A DNA stretch of 64,000 nt from Gerris lacustris (lineage: Eukaryota; Arthropoda; Insecta; Hemiptera; Gerridae), in the NCBI GenBank assembly GCA_951217055.1, contig OX578285.1, positions 57,695,102-57,759,101 on the forward strand, written 5' to 3'. Made by a program: the position numbers and the translations under genes. Positions 22,106 to 32,020 of the stretch are shown piece by piece; within the stretch, counting starts at the first letter, position 1; every line of letters starts with the position of its first letter. The notes beneath the pieces were generated by a model that worked only from the letters and a program-made list of their open reading frames with translations, was not told the origin of the DNA and ran no database searches.

Positions 22106-22570
22106 TTATTCTTGTGTTGACTCACGAAGGTAAGAGAGTTCGTTCAGAGGATTGCTTATTACGAGGGGAATGTTCTCATACGTGGGAGACACTATTTCCA
22201 AAGGGTAAAATCTTTCCACAGTTCTCATGATTATTCCTGAAGCTGTCTTTAGCCGCACTATCCGGGTGTCACCGTCTCTTTTATGTATAGGAGCTCGCAT
22301 ACTATACCCAATGACCAGTCCATTCTTTTTAAGTTGTAATGCCCAACAAGCACACCTTCTCCTCTTTAAATTTCGAACTATACAAAGTACTTGGAATGCA
22401 ATCTTTCTATTAAGCATTCTCTCAATGATTGAATTAGTTTCCGACGTGTCAAACTTCGTGAATCTATTACATCTATGACAGGCGGCTCCACCTTCTTCGA
22501 GATCTCTGAGAAATAAATTGGTAGTGCGTGAAGTCTCACGTAAAAAGGGTTTCGTTGGTGTTGTAAACAT
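22106..22570 (-). pseudogene. BEL/Pao pol C-terminal relic (DUF5641-like)
   Basis: The 154-codon frame ends with D-G-D-T-R-I-V-R-L-K-T-A-S-G-I-I-M-R and V-x-R-F-Y-P-L-E, the pattern of the DUF5641 domain that follows the integrase in BEL/Pao polyproteins. The earlier half of that domain (G-E-x-V-x-x-V...M-D-W-x-L-G) is present only in another frame, so there is at least one frameshift. A homologous piece at 53760-53917 preserves that earlier half in frame. The upstream end merges with repeat C. Confidence 0.65.
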
Positions 22571-22574
22571 GAAA

Positions 22575-23060
22575 TTAGTAGTTGGGTGGGGGGGGGGATT
22601 TGGATGTTTTTGACAAAATGGCGTAGAAAATTAAACGCTTTCCCTAAGTGATATATATATTTGTAATCTACTCTTCAATACCTTTCATTTGATACCCCAC
22701 CCAAAATTTTAAAAAAATATTTATTTTCGTGTGACATGAATTATCCGCCATCTTGGATTCCCAGTAAATCAGATCAAATTGCTAATCTTATTTTTTCTAA
22801 GGCCCACCAGACCACACATTTTGCATATTTTTCTATATTTTTAGTATGAGTGGAAATACGATGTTAGGGGGGGGGGGGACACCCAACATTTCGATGTTTT
22901 TTGACAAAATGGCGCCGAAAATTGAACACTTTCCCTAAGTGATATGTATATTTGTAATCTACTCTTTAATACCTTTCATTTGATACCCCACTTAAAATTT
23001 TAAAAAAATATTTTTTTCGCATGACGTGAGTTATCCGCCATTTTGGATTTGAACAGCTGA
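22575..23060 (-). repeat. Dispersed repeat C, copies 2 and 3
   Basis: Two related ~200 bp units (22575-22770 and 22860-23055) share a poly-G tract, ACAAAATGGCG, TGATATxTATATTTGTAATC, TACCTTTCATTTGATACCCC and ATCCGCCAT. The first matches 4850-5090 in inverse orientation. A third family member begins at about 23155 (TTATTGGAACCGTACAG). Confidence 0.65.
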
Positions 23061-23249
23061 TAATTTTGAGTTCGCTATATTTTTCCTGTGTGCGCTTCAA
23101 AACGATCTTTAATATTGGAAAGTTTCACGTTTCTATCTCTTTTTATTCAAAAGTTATTGGAACCGTACAGAGTGACATGAACGAAACTATAAGGGTTTCT
23201 TTTTTTGGTTTTACCAACGAAACCCTAAAAAGGAAGAAGTGAGAGAAAA

Positions 23250-23649
23250 TAATTCTGAAGGATCCTCAGACAAATAAGTTAATAGGCTTCTGATAATAAT
23301 AGATTCACAAGCACATAACACCGTCGGCATTTCCTCATAGTTTCATAAAAAAAACCAGCTCTGTGTCCACTTCTGACTTTCTTTTAATGTTCTAGCTTCT
23401 TAACTTCAACTATATTTGTCCTGCCAAAGGTTATCAAATTACTTTGAATTCAGGCAAAATGATAAATAATATTAAAATAACAAAACCAATAAACCTCTGA
23501 AATTATTAAATTTTAGAGTACACAAAATATTCATCTATCTTTTCCAAACAAAAGAAACAACAAAATCAACAAACTTCTACCCTCACATGAATTTGCAGTT
23601 TTAGCAGTTAATAACAACAATTTTCTAAATTGAGACCGATAAAAATATA
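23250..23649. other. AT-rich spacer, no gene recognised
   Basis: Nothing recognisable before the next A element. Confidence 0.45.
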
Positions 23650-23731
23650 TCTATCTACGATTGATACGAAATATAAACATTATATCTCTGTTTAGATGCG
23701 TAGAAAGTGATTCTTTACGTACTTGTATTCA

Positions 23732-23744
23732 TTGCGCATGCGCG
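23732..23744. promoter_or_regulatory. NRF1/ewg-type site in element A copy 3
   Basis: TTGCGCATGCGCG, a perfect match to the palindromic NRF1 consensus, 165 bp upstream of the ORF ATG at 23909. The spacing suggests the 5' part of element A derives from a promoter. Confidence 0.55.
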
Positions 23745-23754
23745 TCTCATATTT

Positions 23755-23810
23755 CTGAAGAATTCCTCTTCTTTACCACCCTAGGGCGGTAAAGAAGAGG
23801 AATTCTTCAG
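23755..23810. repeat. 56 bp palindrome in element A copy 3 (CCCTAGGG core)
   Basis: Two 28-base arms, CTGAAGAATTCCTCTTC... and ...GAAGAGGAATTCTTCAG, are perfect inverses except one A/C mismatch next to the core. Confidence 0.9.
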
Positions 23811-23908
23811 CTTTACGCACGATTAACGAGTTTGTTTACATTTAACAGAACTAATTTGCTGTTCTTTTATTAAAGTAACTGTATATATCGAGTTTTTAGT
23901 GAAAAACA

Positions 23909-24268
23909 ATGAGTGAATCAAGTGGCTTTGACGAAAATGTGGAGAATAATACTCCTCCAGAAATAATTAATTCGGCACAAAATACAACTCAAGAATTAAT
24001 GCCATCTTTATCAAGAGAGAGATACCAACTTACATACAGCAAGTTTATTTTTTTCTGTATTTATTATTTAAATCTAACAATCGTAGATAAAGTACGGTAC
24101 GCAACTCGTGGGAAAACGGCATTTTGCATTGCTCGTGTGGTTTTACTACCCTCGCTGTCGCTCGGATGCAAACTCCACACTCGCATGCAAAATGCTACTT
24201 TCCGCACTCGACGCGTAATGTACTATGTACAGTTTATTCTCAGAATTCAACAATTTATTTTACTTTAA
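23909..24268 (+). CDS. Element A ORF, N-terminal fragment of a recombinase-like protein
   Basis: A 119-codon frame starts at an ATG in AACAATGAGTG. The first ~48 residues are acidic and end in L-S-R-E-R-Y-x-L-T-Y-S-K-F, resembling the N-termini of insect proteins related to Crypton/tyrosine-recombinase families, where a phage-integrase-like domain would follow. Here a hydrophobic stretch and then the translated terminal palindrome follow, so no catalytic domain exists. The frame runs past the element end at 24225. The family assignment is from memory of the motif and tentative; the product is probably non-functional. Confidence 0.4.
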   Translation: MSESSGFDENVENNTPPEIINSAQNTTQELMPSLSRERYQLTYSKFIFFCIYYLNLTIVDKVRYATRGKTAFCIARVVLLPSLSLGCKLHTRMQNATFRTRRVMYYVQFILRIQQFILL

Positions 24269-24299
24269 AAGGCTGTAGTTATCATATTTTTGGTTATCA

Positions 24300-24908
24300 C
24301 TATGATTATAAATAATGTTCAGAGCCTCTAATTAAGATTAGAATATTATATTGACTTCATGACTATTTTGCATTTGATAGTTTTTGCTTAACCTGCAGTT
24401 CGTTCTTGGTTAGATACCATGTTTTTCTTGAATAAAAGTATTTGATATACTTTAAAATTATATCAGTAAACTATAAACAGATGTTGTTCAATTTACATAA
24501 CTTTTCTTACTAAAGAATTCTTACCTTATTCATTTCTGCCAATTTTCTCGTTGTAAAATAATTTATGTCTAGGGTCAGATGTTCGCTTAAAGGTAGCTTA
24601 TTAGAATCGATCAATACTTTGGCAGAGCTTATAACATACATATTTAACATGTACCTCGACTACGCCACCAATAAGATACACTCTTGTGCTATGAGAAAAC
24701 TTAATAAATTATAGTTAATTTAGTCTGATATAACCGAATATAAATGTAATGTGATTTAAACATTAAAACTAATTAATAATAATTATTGTAGTTTGTTAAA
24801 ACTACAATACATTGTTTATTTTTACTTCTCCATTTTGTATAGGAGGAAAAGTATTATTTTCACCCGAAAAATCCAAAACCGGGATTTCAACGGAATTATC
24901 CGTTTTTT
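24300..24908. other. AT-rich spacer, no gene recognised
   Basis: No array or coding motif was seen. Confidence 0.45.
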
Positions 24909-25082
24909 AATGGCCCTCATACACGATCAAATATTTGGGCAAAATGTTTGCGGAAACCTGATGTCGGACAAATTTAGGGCATACACGTCAAATGGGGCAT
25001 ACATCATGTTTGTGCAAACAAACAGCCCCATACACGGTCAAAATGTTTGCGCAAACATTTTGACCGTGTAAGGGGGCCATTT
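24909..25082. mobile_element. Short TIR element with 40 bp perfect palindrome
   Basis: Ends AATGGCCCTCATACACGATCA and, inward from the right, AATGGCCCCCTTACACGGTCA form imperfect TIRs. Next to the right end lies a perfect palindrome at 25031-25070 (TACACGGTCAAAATGTTTGC and its inverse), apparently a duplicated TIR. Short GGTGTAAGG repeats follow at 25083-25165. Confidence 0.65.
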
Positions 25083-25170
25083 TGGGTGTAAGGTGTAAGG
25101 CGAGTGACGGGTGTAAGGTGAGTGTAAGGTGTAAGGCCATTTTGGGTGTTGCCATTTTGGGGTGTAAGGG

Positions 25171-26157
25171 GGACCTTAAGACGATTTGAGTAATTTTTAG
25201 CTGGACATCTTTCTGTCTGCCTATTTGTCTATGTCACGTCAAAAAATAATTATGATAATTAATTTTTTGAAACTTTTAACATGTATTACACCATAAATTA
25301 ATTTCTGTGTTTATAAAAATTATTAATTTTTTGCAATTTTATTTTATTTTAAGAATGACGGAATTAAGAGTGGGATAAGAAAATATGTATCCCCTTTCTA
25401 ATTGACTATTGACAAATAAATTTAATTCTCGCACAGTTGGAAATAGTATAATGTTAGTACAAAATTTAATGGTTTATACTATATTTATTAACTTTTTTTC
25501 ACCAGATAAATTGTTTATAATATTTGTATTGTTATGTTAGATAAATGTGTAATATTAATGTGAAAGTTTTTGTCTAATCTAAAATTAAAAAACTTTTTCA
25601 GGCTTGAAAATGTCCTAAATAAAGGACGAAATATTGCCAAAAAAACGTAGTTGGTTTTTATACCCCTGAAGACCTTAAATAGAAATCTCTTTAAATGAAA
25701 ATTAAAGGGGACTGCATCAAAAAATGGATAATTTCTAAACTATTTCGCCGATTGAGCCGAAATTTGCACCAATACCTATCTATTAGTCCTCCATAATTTA
25801 TCCTAATATCTTTATTAAATCTGCTGTCATTTGAAAATATCGACTTTTGATTTTTATATAGTAAAGTTTGTTTAATTTTTTAATAGCTCACTATAATGGA
25901 TCTGATTATACCGGGCAACTTTTAACGGATTATAATTCCCATAATATAAAAATCTGTTGTTATTTTTAGTGAGGAAAAGTTCCAAGACGGCATCCGGTTT
26001 TTTTTCATTAGTATGGTCAATCGATAGTAATACTAGGTCGACAGGGAATTGAGAACATGAAACTGTCCTGGAATTATCTTTTAGAATCATTCGTATATTT
26101 CGTTAAAGTTAAAATGATTGATCTTTCATTTGATGTCTTATTTAGCCAGGAGCATTT
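25171..26157. other. AT-rich spacer, no gene recognised
   Basis: A GAAAATGTCCTAAATAAAGGACGAAATATTG stretch lies at about 25606-25637 (a stem followed by GAAA; see findings). Open frames at 25872-26090 have no family match. Confidence 0.45.
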
Positions 26158-26520
26158 TTTTATCTACGATTGATACGAAATATAAACATTTGATCTCTGT
26201 TTTAAATGCGTAGAAAGTGATTCTTTTCGAGGTTGTATTCATTGCGCATGCGCGTTTCATAATTCTTCACCTTATCGCTCGATTAGTGTCTTTGTTTACA
26301 TTTAACAAAACTAATTTGCTGTTTGTTTAATTTAAGTAACATTTTTTTTCTGTATTTATTATTGAAATCCAACAATCGCAGTTAAAGTGTGGTACGCAAC
26401 TCGTGCGAAAACTGCATTTTGATTTGCTCGTGTGGTTTTACAACCCTCGCTGTCGCTCGGGGACAAACTCCACTCTCGCATGCATAATGCTACTTTCCAC
26501 ACTAGACGCGTAATGTACTA
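26158..26520 (+). mobile_element. Dispersed element A, copy 4 (internally deleted)
   Basis: Both ends are present, but the 56 bp palindrome is absent (CATAATTCTTCACC follows the NRF1-like box directly) and the ORF 5' part is deleted between TTAAGTAAC and TTTTTCTGTATTT. The NRF1-like site and the terminal palindrome remain. Confidence 0.75.
26242..26254. promoter_or_regulatory. NRF1/ewg-type site in element A copy 4
   Basis: TTGCGCATGCGCG is preserved even though the ORF is deleted in this copy. Confidence 0.5.
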
Positions 26521-27194
26521 TTTCCACTTCTTTCTTTGGATGTTTTCTTTCTCTGGGATCATCTTGCTTATTCCTTTTGATATCTTAATGATAAAATATT
26601 ATATTTGTTTCTTCTTCGATTATTTCATAAGCAACAATCATCATGCATATAGTCTCTGACAAAGATGTTATTTTAATCTATTCTTTTAAGTTGCTATCCC
26701 CCTTCATTATATATCAAATCTTCTTTACAACTTGAATCTATTTGAATTTTTTAGTTTTCTTTAGGAATTGTGCAAAATTTAAATTATTTTAATACTTTCT
26801 TATCATGGTGATTATTGCTTTTACCTTGAATTTACAACTTCCCAATAATTCAATAGATCATTTTGTTTTTCGGTTACCCTACACATTAGTACATATTTAA
26901 ATGTATGTACTATTTACTGTATCATGCTATTTCTTGGATCTCATAATTAGTTTGGGAGGGTAAAATTTCATAAGTCATTTTTCCTATGAATAACTTTTCA
27001 TTTTCTTACGATAATGATCATAGCATGAACATAAACATAATTCTTATCTCTTTGAGCATTAAAGTAAGACAGAGTCATCATATTTTAGAAAAATAGAACA
27101 GGACCACCGATTAATGGTGCTATGTACTCTAGACTATAAGATACGTTTAAAACCTGCAGGTCGGTAAACTAGGCAACCATTCAAAACGGAGATA
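26521..27194. other. AT-rich spacer, no gene recognised
   Basis: No supported feature. Confidence 0.45.
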
Positions 27195-27870
27195 AAATAA
27201 ATAAATCTTTATTTCCACCATTTATAACAATAATTAAATTTACATTTCAAACACAGTGCAAAGGTGAGGACCCTCAGTAAGTGTTTTTACACCTAGAGGG
27301 AGGGCCCCGTCTCTATATTATTCTATTATACGCTGTTTTGTTATATGGCTATTTCTTTATTATTTTATTTTATTTATTTATTTGTAAAATTTATAAAACT
27401 GTATATTTATTACTTGTTTATTTGTTATACTTGTTTTTGTTATTTTTTTATTCTTTATAAGTTCTTTGGTTTAATTCTTATTCATAAAATTATCTTTCAT
27501 TTTTACATCAATATTTATTATTCTATATTTTATAATTGAATTGAGTTAAATTTAATATTTTCTATTCTCTAGTTAGAAGATGTTGCTTTATTTTTTTCTT
27601 AAACATATTTATGTTATTAATGTTTTTTAATGAAGCCGGCAGTCTGTTGTAATAATGTGGTCCTAACTAAGTGGCGTGTCTTTGTTTGGTGGTTGTACGG
27701 CAAAGTGGAGTTTTATAAGTTTTCTGTCTTTGTGATCTAGTAGAGTAAGTGTGAGGAACTGTTGGAGAGGACTGTTATATAGATAATCTCTATATTACAG
27801 TGAATACAGTCAATTTTGTAAATGTATAGATTATTTTAATTTGATGAATGGATAGGAGGATTTAAAATGT
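27195..27870 (-). mobile_element. LINE 3' end (5'-truncated relic)
   Basis: On the minus strand a decayed C-terminal coding part (see 27562-27785) is followed by a ~360 bp AT-rich 3' untranslated part. It ends in GGTGGAAATAAAGATTTATT, the style of a LINE 3' terminus. The 5' boundary fades near 27870; further upstream coding (L-Y-I-Y-K-I-D) is in another frame. It is probably a 5'-truncated insertion of a Jockey/CR1-like clade. Confidence 0.6.
27562..27785 (-). pseudogene. LINE reverse transcriptase C-terminal fragment
   Basis: The minus strand reads H-T-Y-S-T-R-S-Q, then P-L-C-R-T-T-T, one stop, then L-G-P-H-Y-Y-N-R-L-P and F-K-K-K-I-K-Q-H-L-L before a stop at 27562. H-x-Y-x-T-R, R-T-T and Y-N-x-L-P with a basic F-K-x-x-(I/L)-K-x-(Y/H)-L tail are the conserved layout at the C-terminus of Jockey/CR1-type LINE ORF2 proteins. 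Confidence 0.65.
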
Positions 27871-27977
27871 AAAACTTCTTCGATACCACCAAAGACCTTT
27901 TAATAGCAAAATTCGTGATTCCAAGTCCAAGGGTTTAAAAAGGTAGTGATTAATAGGTGACTAGGTGGAATTGGCCT

Positions 27978-28298
27978 TAAAGCGGACCTCACACGGTCAA
28001 TATATTGACTCAATATTTGATTTCTGTCAATATATTGACCGTGTGAGGGGTTTATTGAAGAAATATTTGTCGTTGTCAATATATTGACGGACCTTCAATA
28101 TAAATCAAACTTATTTGATTTTTATTGAAGCTCCGTCAATATTTGGTCGTATTGTAGCGTTGTCAGTGGCAACTCGTGAAACCTTTTTCTAAAACAAACC
28201 TTTAAGCGGAAATATATTCACTAAATCTATTAAATATATTCAATATATTGACTCAATATATTGAAGGAAATTATATTGACCGTGTGAGGTCCGCTTTA
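27978..28298. mobile_element. MITE with TAAAGCGGACCTCACACGG termini
   Basis: The left end TAAAGCGGACCTCACACGGT is a perfect inverse of the right end ACCGTGTGAGGTCCGCTTTA and the match continues into CAATATA. The 321 bp interior has many internal CAATATATTG(AC) palindromes. No ORF and no clear target duplication were found. Confidence 0.8.
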
Positions 28299-28954
28299 GG
28301 TAGCACATAAATGGCCGCCATCTTGAAATTGATTAAGCATTTAGGGATTAACCGTACAAGTATATTTACTTGTAGATGAAAAATGTATTTACTTGGAGAT
28401 GAAAAATATGTGCGCCAAATTTGGTCCAGATATCTCAAAAAATAAGAGCCAAAGTAAAGAACTTTGTCAGAAATCGCCAGGACTAAAAACAATTTCATTA
28501 AGGCACTATGCGCCAAAGACTCGGCGATGTAGCCTCTTAATAGTACATTACGCGTCGAGTGCGGAAAGTAGCATTTTGCATGCGAGTGTGGAGTTTGCAC
28601 CCGAGCGATAGCGAGGGTGGTAAAACCACACGAGCAATGCAAAATGCCGTTTTCGCACGAGTTGCGTACCGTACTTTATCTACGATTGTTAGATTTAAAT
28701 AATAAATACAGAAACAAATAAACTTGCTGTATGTAAGTTCGTATCTCTCTCTTGATAAAGATGGCATTAATTCATTAGTTGTATTTTTTGCGAATTAATT
28801 ATTTCTGGAGGATTATTATTCTCCACATTTTCGTCAAAGTCACTTGATTCACTCATTGTTTTTCACTAAAAACTCGATATAAACAGTTACTTTAATAAAA
28901 GAACACCAAATTAGTTTTGTTAAATGTAAACAAACTCACTAATCGTGCGTAAAG

Positions 28955-29010
28955 CTGAAGAACTCCTCTTCTTTACCGCACTAGTGCGGTAAAGAAGAGG
29001 AATTATTCAG
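28955..29010. repeat. 56 bp palindrome in element A copy 5 (CACTAGTG core)
   Basis: Arms CTGAAGAACTCCTCTTC... and ...GAAGAGGAATTATTCAG differ from perfection at two positions in the outer arms, while the centre CCGCACTAGTGCGG is perfect. Confidence 0.9.
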
Positions 29011-29020
29011 AACTATGAGA

Positions 29021-29033
29021 CGCGCATGCGCAA
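29021..29033. promoter_or_regulatory. NRF1/ewg-type site in element A copy 5
   Basis: CGCGCATGCGCAA on the plus strand, the inverse of the site in copies 2-4. Confidence 0.5.
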
Positions 29034-29115
29034 TGAATACAAGTACGTAAATAATCACTTTCTACGCATCTAAACAAAGATATAATGTTTATATTTCGTA
29101 TCAATCGTAGATAAA

Positions 29116-30895
29116 GTATATTTATTTTGCAACGTGTTAATAATCCTTGGTCATTAATACAGAGGGAATATAATTTAATGAGCAACTTTCATCATTTAAT
29201 ATAATTATTAGTATGGCTCTCAACCCTCTGTGAATCTAATCAAATTTTATTGTTGGCGCTTAAGCTTTTGTCACAATAGCTTTCAAAGAAGAAAATCTTG
29301 TGGTAATCCCTTTAAATACAATGGTTGGATTTTAATTCGAGTATTGGAGTTGTTTGTGGTTAGAATCTAAGGTAGAGATGCTATTACACGATTAGGCGCA
29401 GAGTGCCATGGTGAAGGTTTTCAAGTCCTGGACCAAGTTATTACAACACGTAAGGATTCATGGTTCGATTTCCGGCTGTGTAGTGTATTTTTTATCCGTC
29501 TTTCTCTCTTCCTTTTTTAATAATAAGCGTTGTAGTGTAGGTTGACCCCTACTAGTTCTAGATATGACGCATCTCTTTCCGTATTAATATTCCTCTCACA
29601 GCCGTCGTGCTATAACCGTAGAATTCATATTTCTAGAATTTTCGTCCATTTCACATTCCAGAACAGGCTATGAGTAAAATTATTGTTGGAATAAAATATT
29701 TTTAACCATAAATAATACTCTAATATTTTTTGATTTGTTGAGTTATCAGGAAACACTATGAATGCGACAATCATATTTAAAATGTTATTTGCACATAACG
29801 CTATCATATGCAGATTAAACCTTTATTACTACCGAATGGTTTTTGTATTGACCGTTTACAAATTAAGCTGGACGGTACTTCATTTGTTCGTTCACTTCAT
29901 GATTGCAGTGAAACTCTCGAAAATCAATTCCATGCCATAAATCCATTCCATTCTTTTAACCTCTCATGATCCCATAACATTTCCTAGTCTACTAATGGGA
30001 ATTAACCCCTCTCAAATACTCAAAAACAGATTAGCGTCCAAGCTTCTCTTCCGCGAAGGTTCGATGAAATCTGTTGACAATATGAGTTTCGTACTCATGT
30101 CATTTCTCGTTTATTACGAAGGGGAGATACCTCTAATAGCCATCTCTCGCTCAGGAATCTGTGTCGCGTACCGATATGTCATGCGAAAAAAAGAGGGTTA
30201 AAAACTAGGAGCAATTATAGTGTATGGCGGGCCAGATGGGGTCGTTCGGATAGTAATATGGAGCTTGAGTGTCTGCTTGTATTACACCACACTTCCTGTT
30301 CTCTATAGGACACAACTCGCGGCTACTTCCGCCCTCTCCATTCGGGTTATTGACATCGACACACTATTCCCTCATTCCACTCATACCGAACCCTTGCTTC
30401 TCATCAATCACACCGTAAAATAAATAAAAAAATAAACTTGTACAATAAGTGAAACGAAGTCCATTATAGGACCTATCATTATGGGGCATAGCAAACCAAA
30501 TTCAACATAATACCGTCCACTGTAAACCGTAAAAGGATGCCATATAGTAAGAGAAACTATAAACCGTGCCAATGCAATAATCGATTTATCTTTATTGCAT
30601 TATTCTACTTTCACTATAGTATGAATTAGTCAATTGTTTATCTATCACAGTACAGGATTCGAACAGCTAAAATAGTAGCAAACGTTGGCCATAGTCAATA
30701 ATTTAAGGCGTCCGTCTTCTTCATTTGTTGTTGTACCATGAGTGCAAGTTTACTTAGTTAGTTGTATTGATTAAGATTTACAAGCTAATATAGAAATTAA
30801 CTTGCTTCGTTGGCTTCCGCGGCCAGAATAGTAATAAATAGCTTGTTTTCCAGTCAAGTCCACGCCACGTAGGGTTTGCAGTCCGATACGCTTCC
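29116..30895. other. Spacer with no recognised gene
   Basis: Open frames at 29995-30201 and 30220-30423 show no family motif. A GGTTCGATTTCC at about 29462 resembles an RNA polymerase III B box, but I could not pair it with an A box or a cloverleaf. Confidence 0.45.
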
Positions 30896-30904
30896 ACTAC
30901 TAGA

Positions 30905-31215
30905 AGCATCTTCAGGGGTGTGGTGCATCGTGATGTTAACTTGAAGCAATTAAAAGATATATTAACAGTCTGGGCCTGTATATCTTGTTGTTGCTTCAAG
31001 TTAACATCACGGTACACACATCTGAAGATGCTTTCAGTAGTGGAAGCATGCTTTCAGTAGTGGAAGCATCTTCAGGGGTGTGGTGCATCGTGATGTTAAC
31101 TTGAAGCAATTAAAAGATATATTAACAGTCTGGGCCTGTATATCTTGTTGTTGCTTCAAGTTAACATCACGGTACACACACCTGAAGATGCTTTCAGTAG
31201 TGGAAGCAAAACGTC
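30905..31215. repeat. 160 bp duplicated hairpin unit
   Basis: Two direct copies (spacing 160 bp) each hold a 21 bp perfect stem: CGTGATGTTAACTTGAAGCAA (30929-30949 and 31089-31109) with its inverse at 30991-31011 and 31151-31171. CTGAAGATGCTT/GTGGAAGC motifs flank the outside and the junction in alternating orientation. Confidence 0.85.
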
Positions 31216-31445
31216 GGACTGTAAAGCCTTTGTGCCGCGGTTTTCATCGGGCAACAAACATAAGTCATTCTAAAGTCTTCACAAGCTACTTATCATTGCT
31301 TCCTTTTGTAATTTATGGTACCGTTAAATTTTCATATTTGTTTTCTTTTTAAAAGTATAGCCCTTTGTTTATAATATATGTAAAATTATTATTATTATTT
31401 TTTTTAAATGCCATTATACAGATATTTTTATAAATAAAGAAAACA

Positions 31446-32020
31446 TAGTACATTAGGCGTCGAGTGCGGAAAGTAGCATTTTGCATGCGAGTGTGTAGTT
31501 TGCACCCGACCGACAGCGAGGGTAGTAAAACCACACGAGCAATGCAAAATGCCGTTTTCGCACAAGTTACGTACCGTACTTTATCTACGATTGTTAGATT
31601 TAAATAATAAATACAGAAAAAAATAACTTGCTGTATGTAAGTTCGTATCTCTCTCTTGATAAAGATGGCATTAATTCTTGAGTTGTATATTTTGCCGAAT
31701 TAATTATTTCTGGAGGAGTATTATTCTCCACATTTTCGTCAAAGTCACTTGATTCACTTATTGCTTTTCACTAAAAACTCGATATAAACAGTTACTTTAA
31801 TAAAAGAACAGCAAATTAGTTTTGTTAAATGTAAACAAACTCGCTAATCGTGCGTAAAGCTGAAGAATTCCTCTTCTTTACCGCCCTAGGGTGGTAAAGA
31901 AGAGGAATTCTTCAGAACTATGAGACGCTCATGAGTAATGAATACAAGTACGTAAAGAATCACTTTCTACGCATCTAAACAAAGATATAATGTTTATATT
32001 TCGTATCAATCGTAGATAAA
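31446..32020 (-). mobile_element. Dispersed element A, copy 6
   Basis: Full-length inverse copy. The NRF1-like site is destroyed (GACGCTCATGAGTAATG) but the 56 bp palindrome is well preserved with a CCCTAGGG core. The start codon is lost (TTATTGCTTTTCAC in the plus strand, so ATAAGTG). Confidence 0.75.
31860..31915. repeat. 56 bp palindrome in element A copy 6 (CCCTAGGG core)
   Basis: Perfect 28-base arms except a G-T wobble beside the core (CCGCCCTAGGGTGG). Confidence 0.9.

Larger units (their letters stand above)
23650..24225 (+). mobile_element. Dispersed element A, copy 3 (best preserved)
   Basis: This is the most complete copy: left end, intact NRF1-like box, 56 bp palindrome with a CCCTAGGG core, ORF with ATG, internal CAATCGTAGATAAA, and the terminal palindrome. 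The terminal part pairs GTACGGTACGCAACTCGTG with CACTCGACGCGTAATGTAC and continues inward past ATTTTGCAT to a CCCTCGC/GCTCGG centre. Confidence 0.8.
28541..29115 (-). mobile_element. Dispersed element A, copy 5
   Basis: Full-length inverse copy. It retains the NRF1-like site, a palindrome with a CACTAGTG core, and most of the ORF; a one-base loss in the CGGCA stretch of the ORF (reads CGCAA here) shifts the frame, so translation from the ATG stops early. The remaining open part (28537-28767) starts at an internal methionine. Confidence 0.75.

Noticed and set aside
29380..29480. tRNA or SINE with B-box GGTTCGATTTCC
   Set aside because: I could not fit an A box at normal spacing or any cloverleaf arms.
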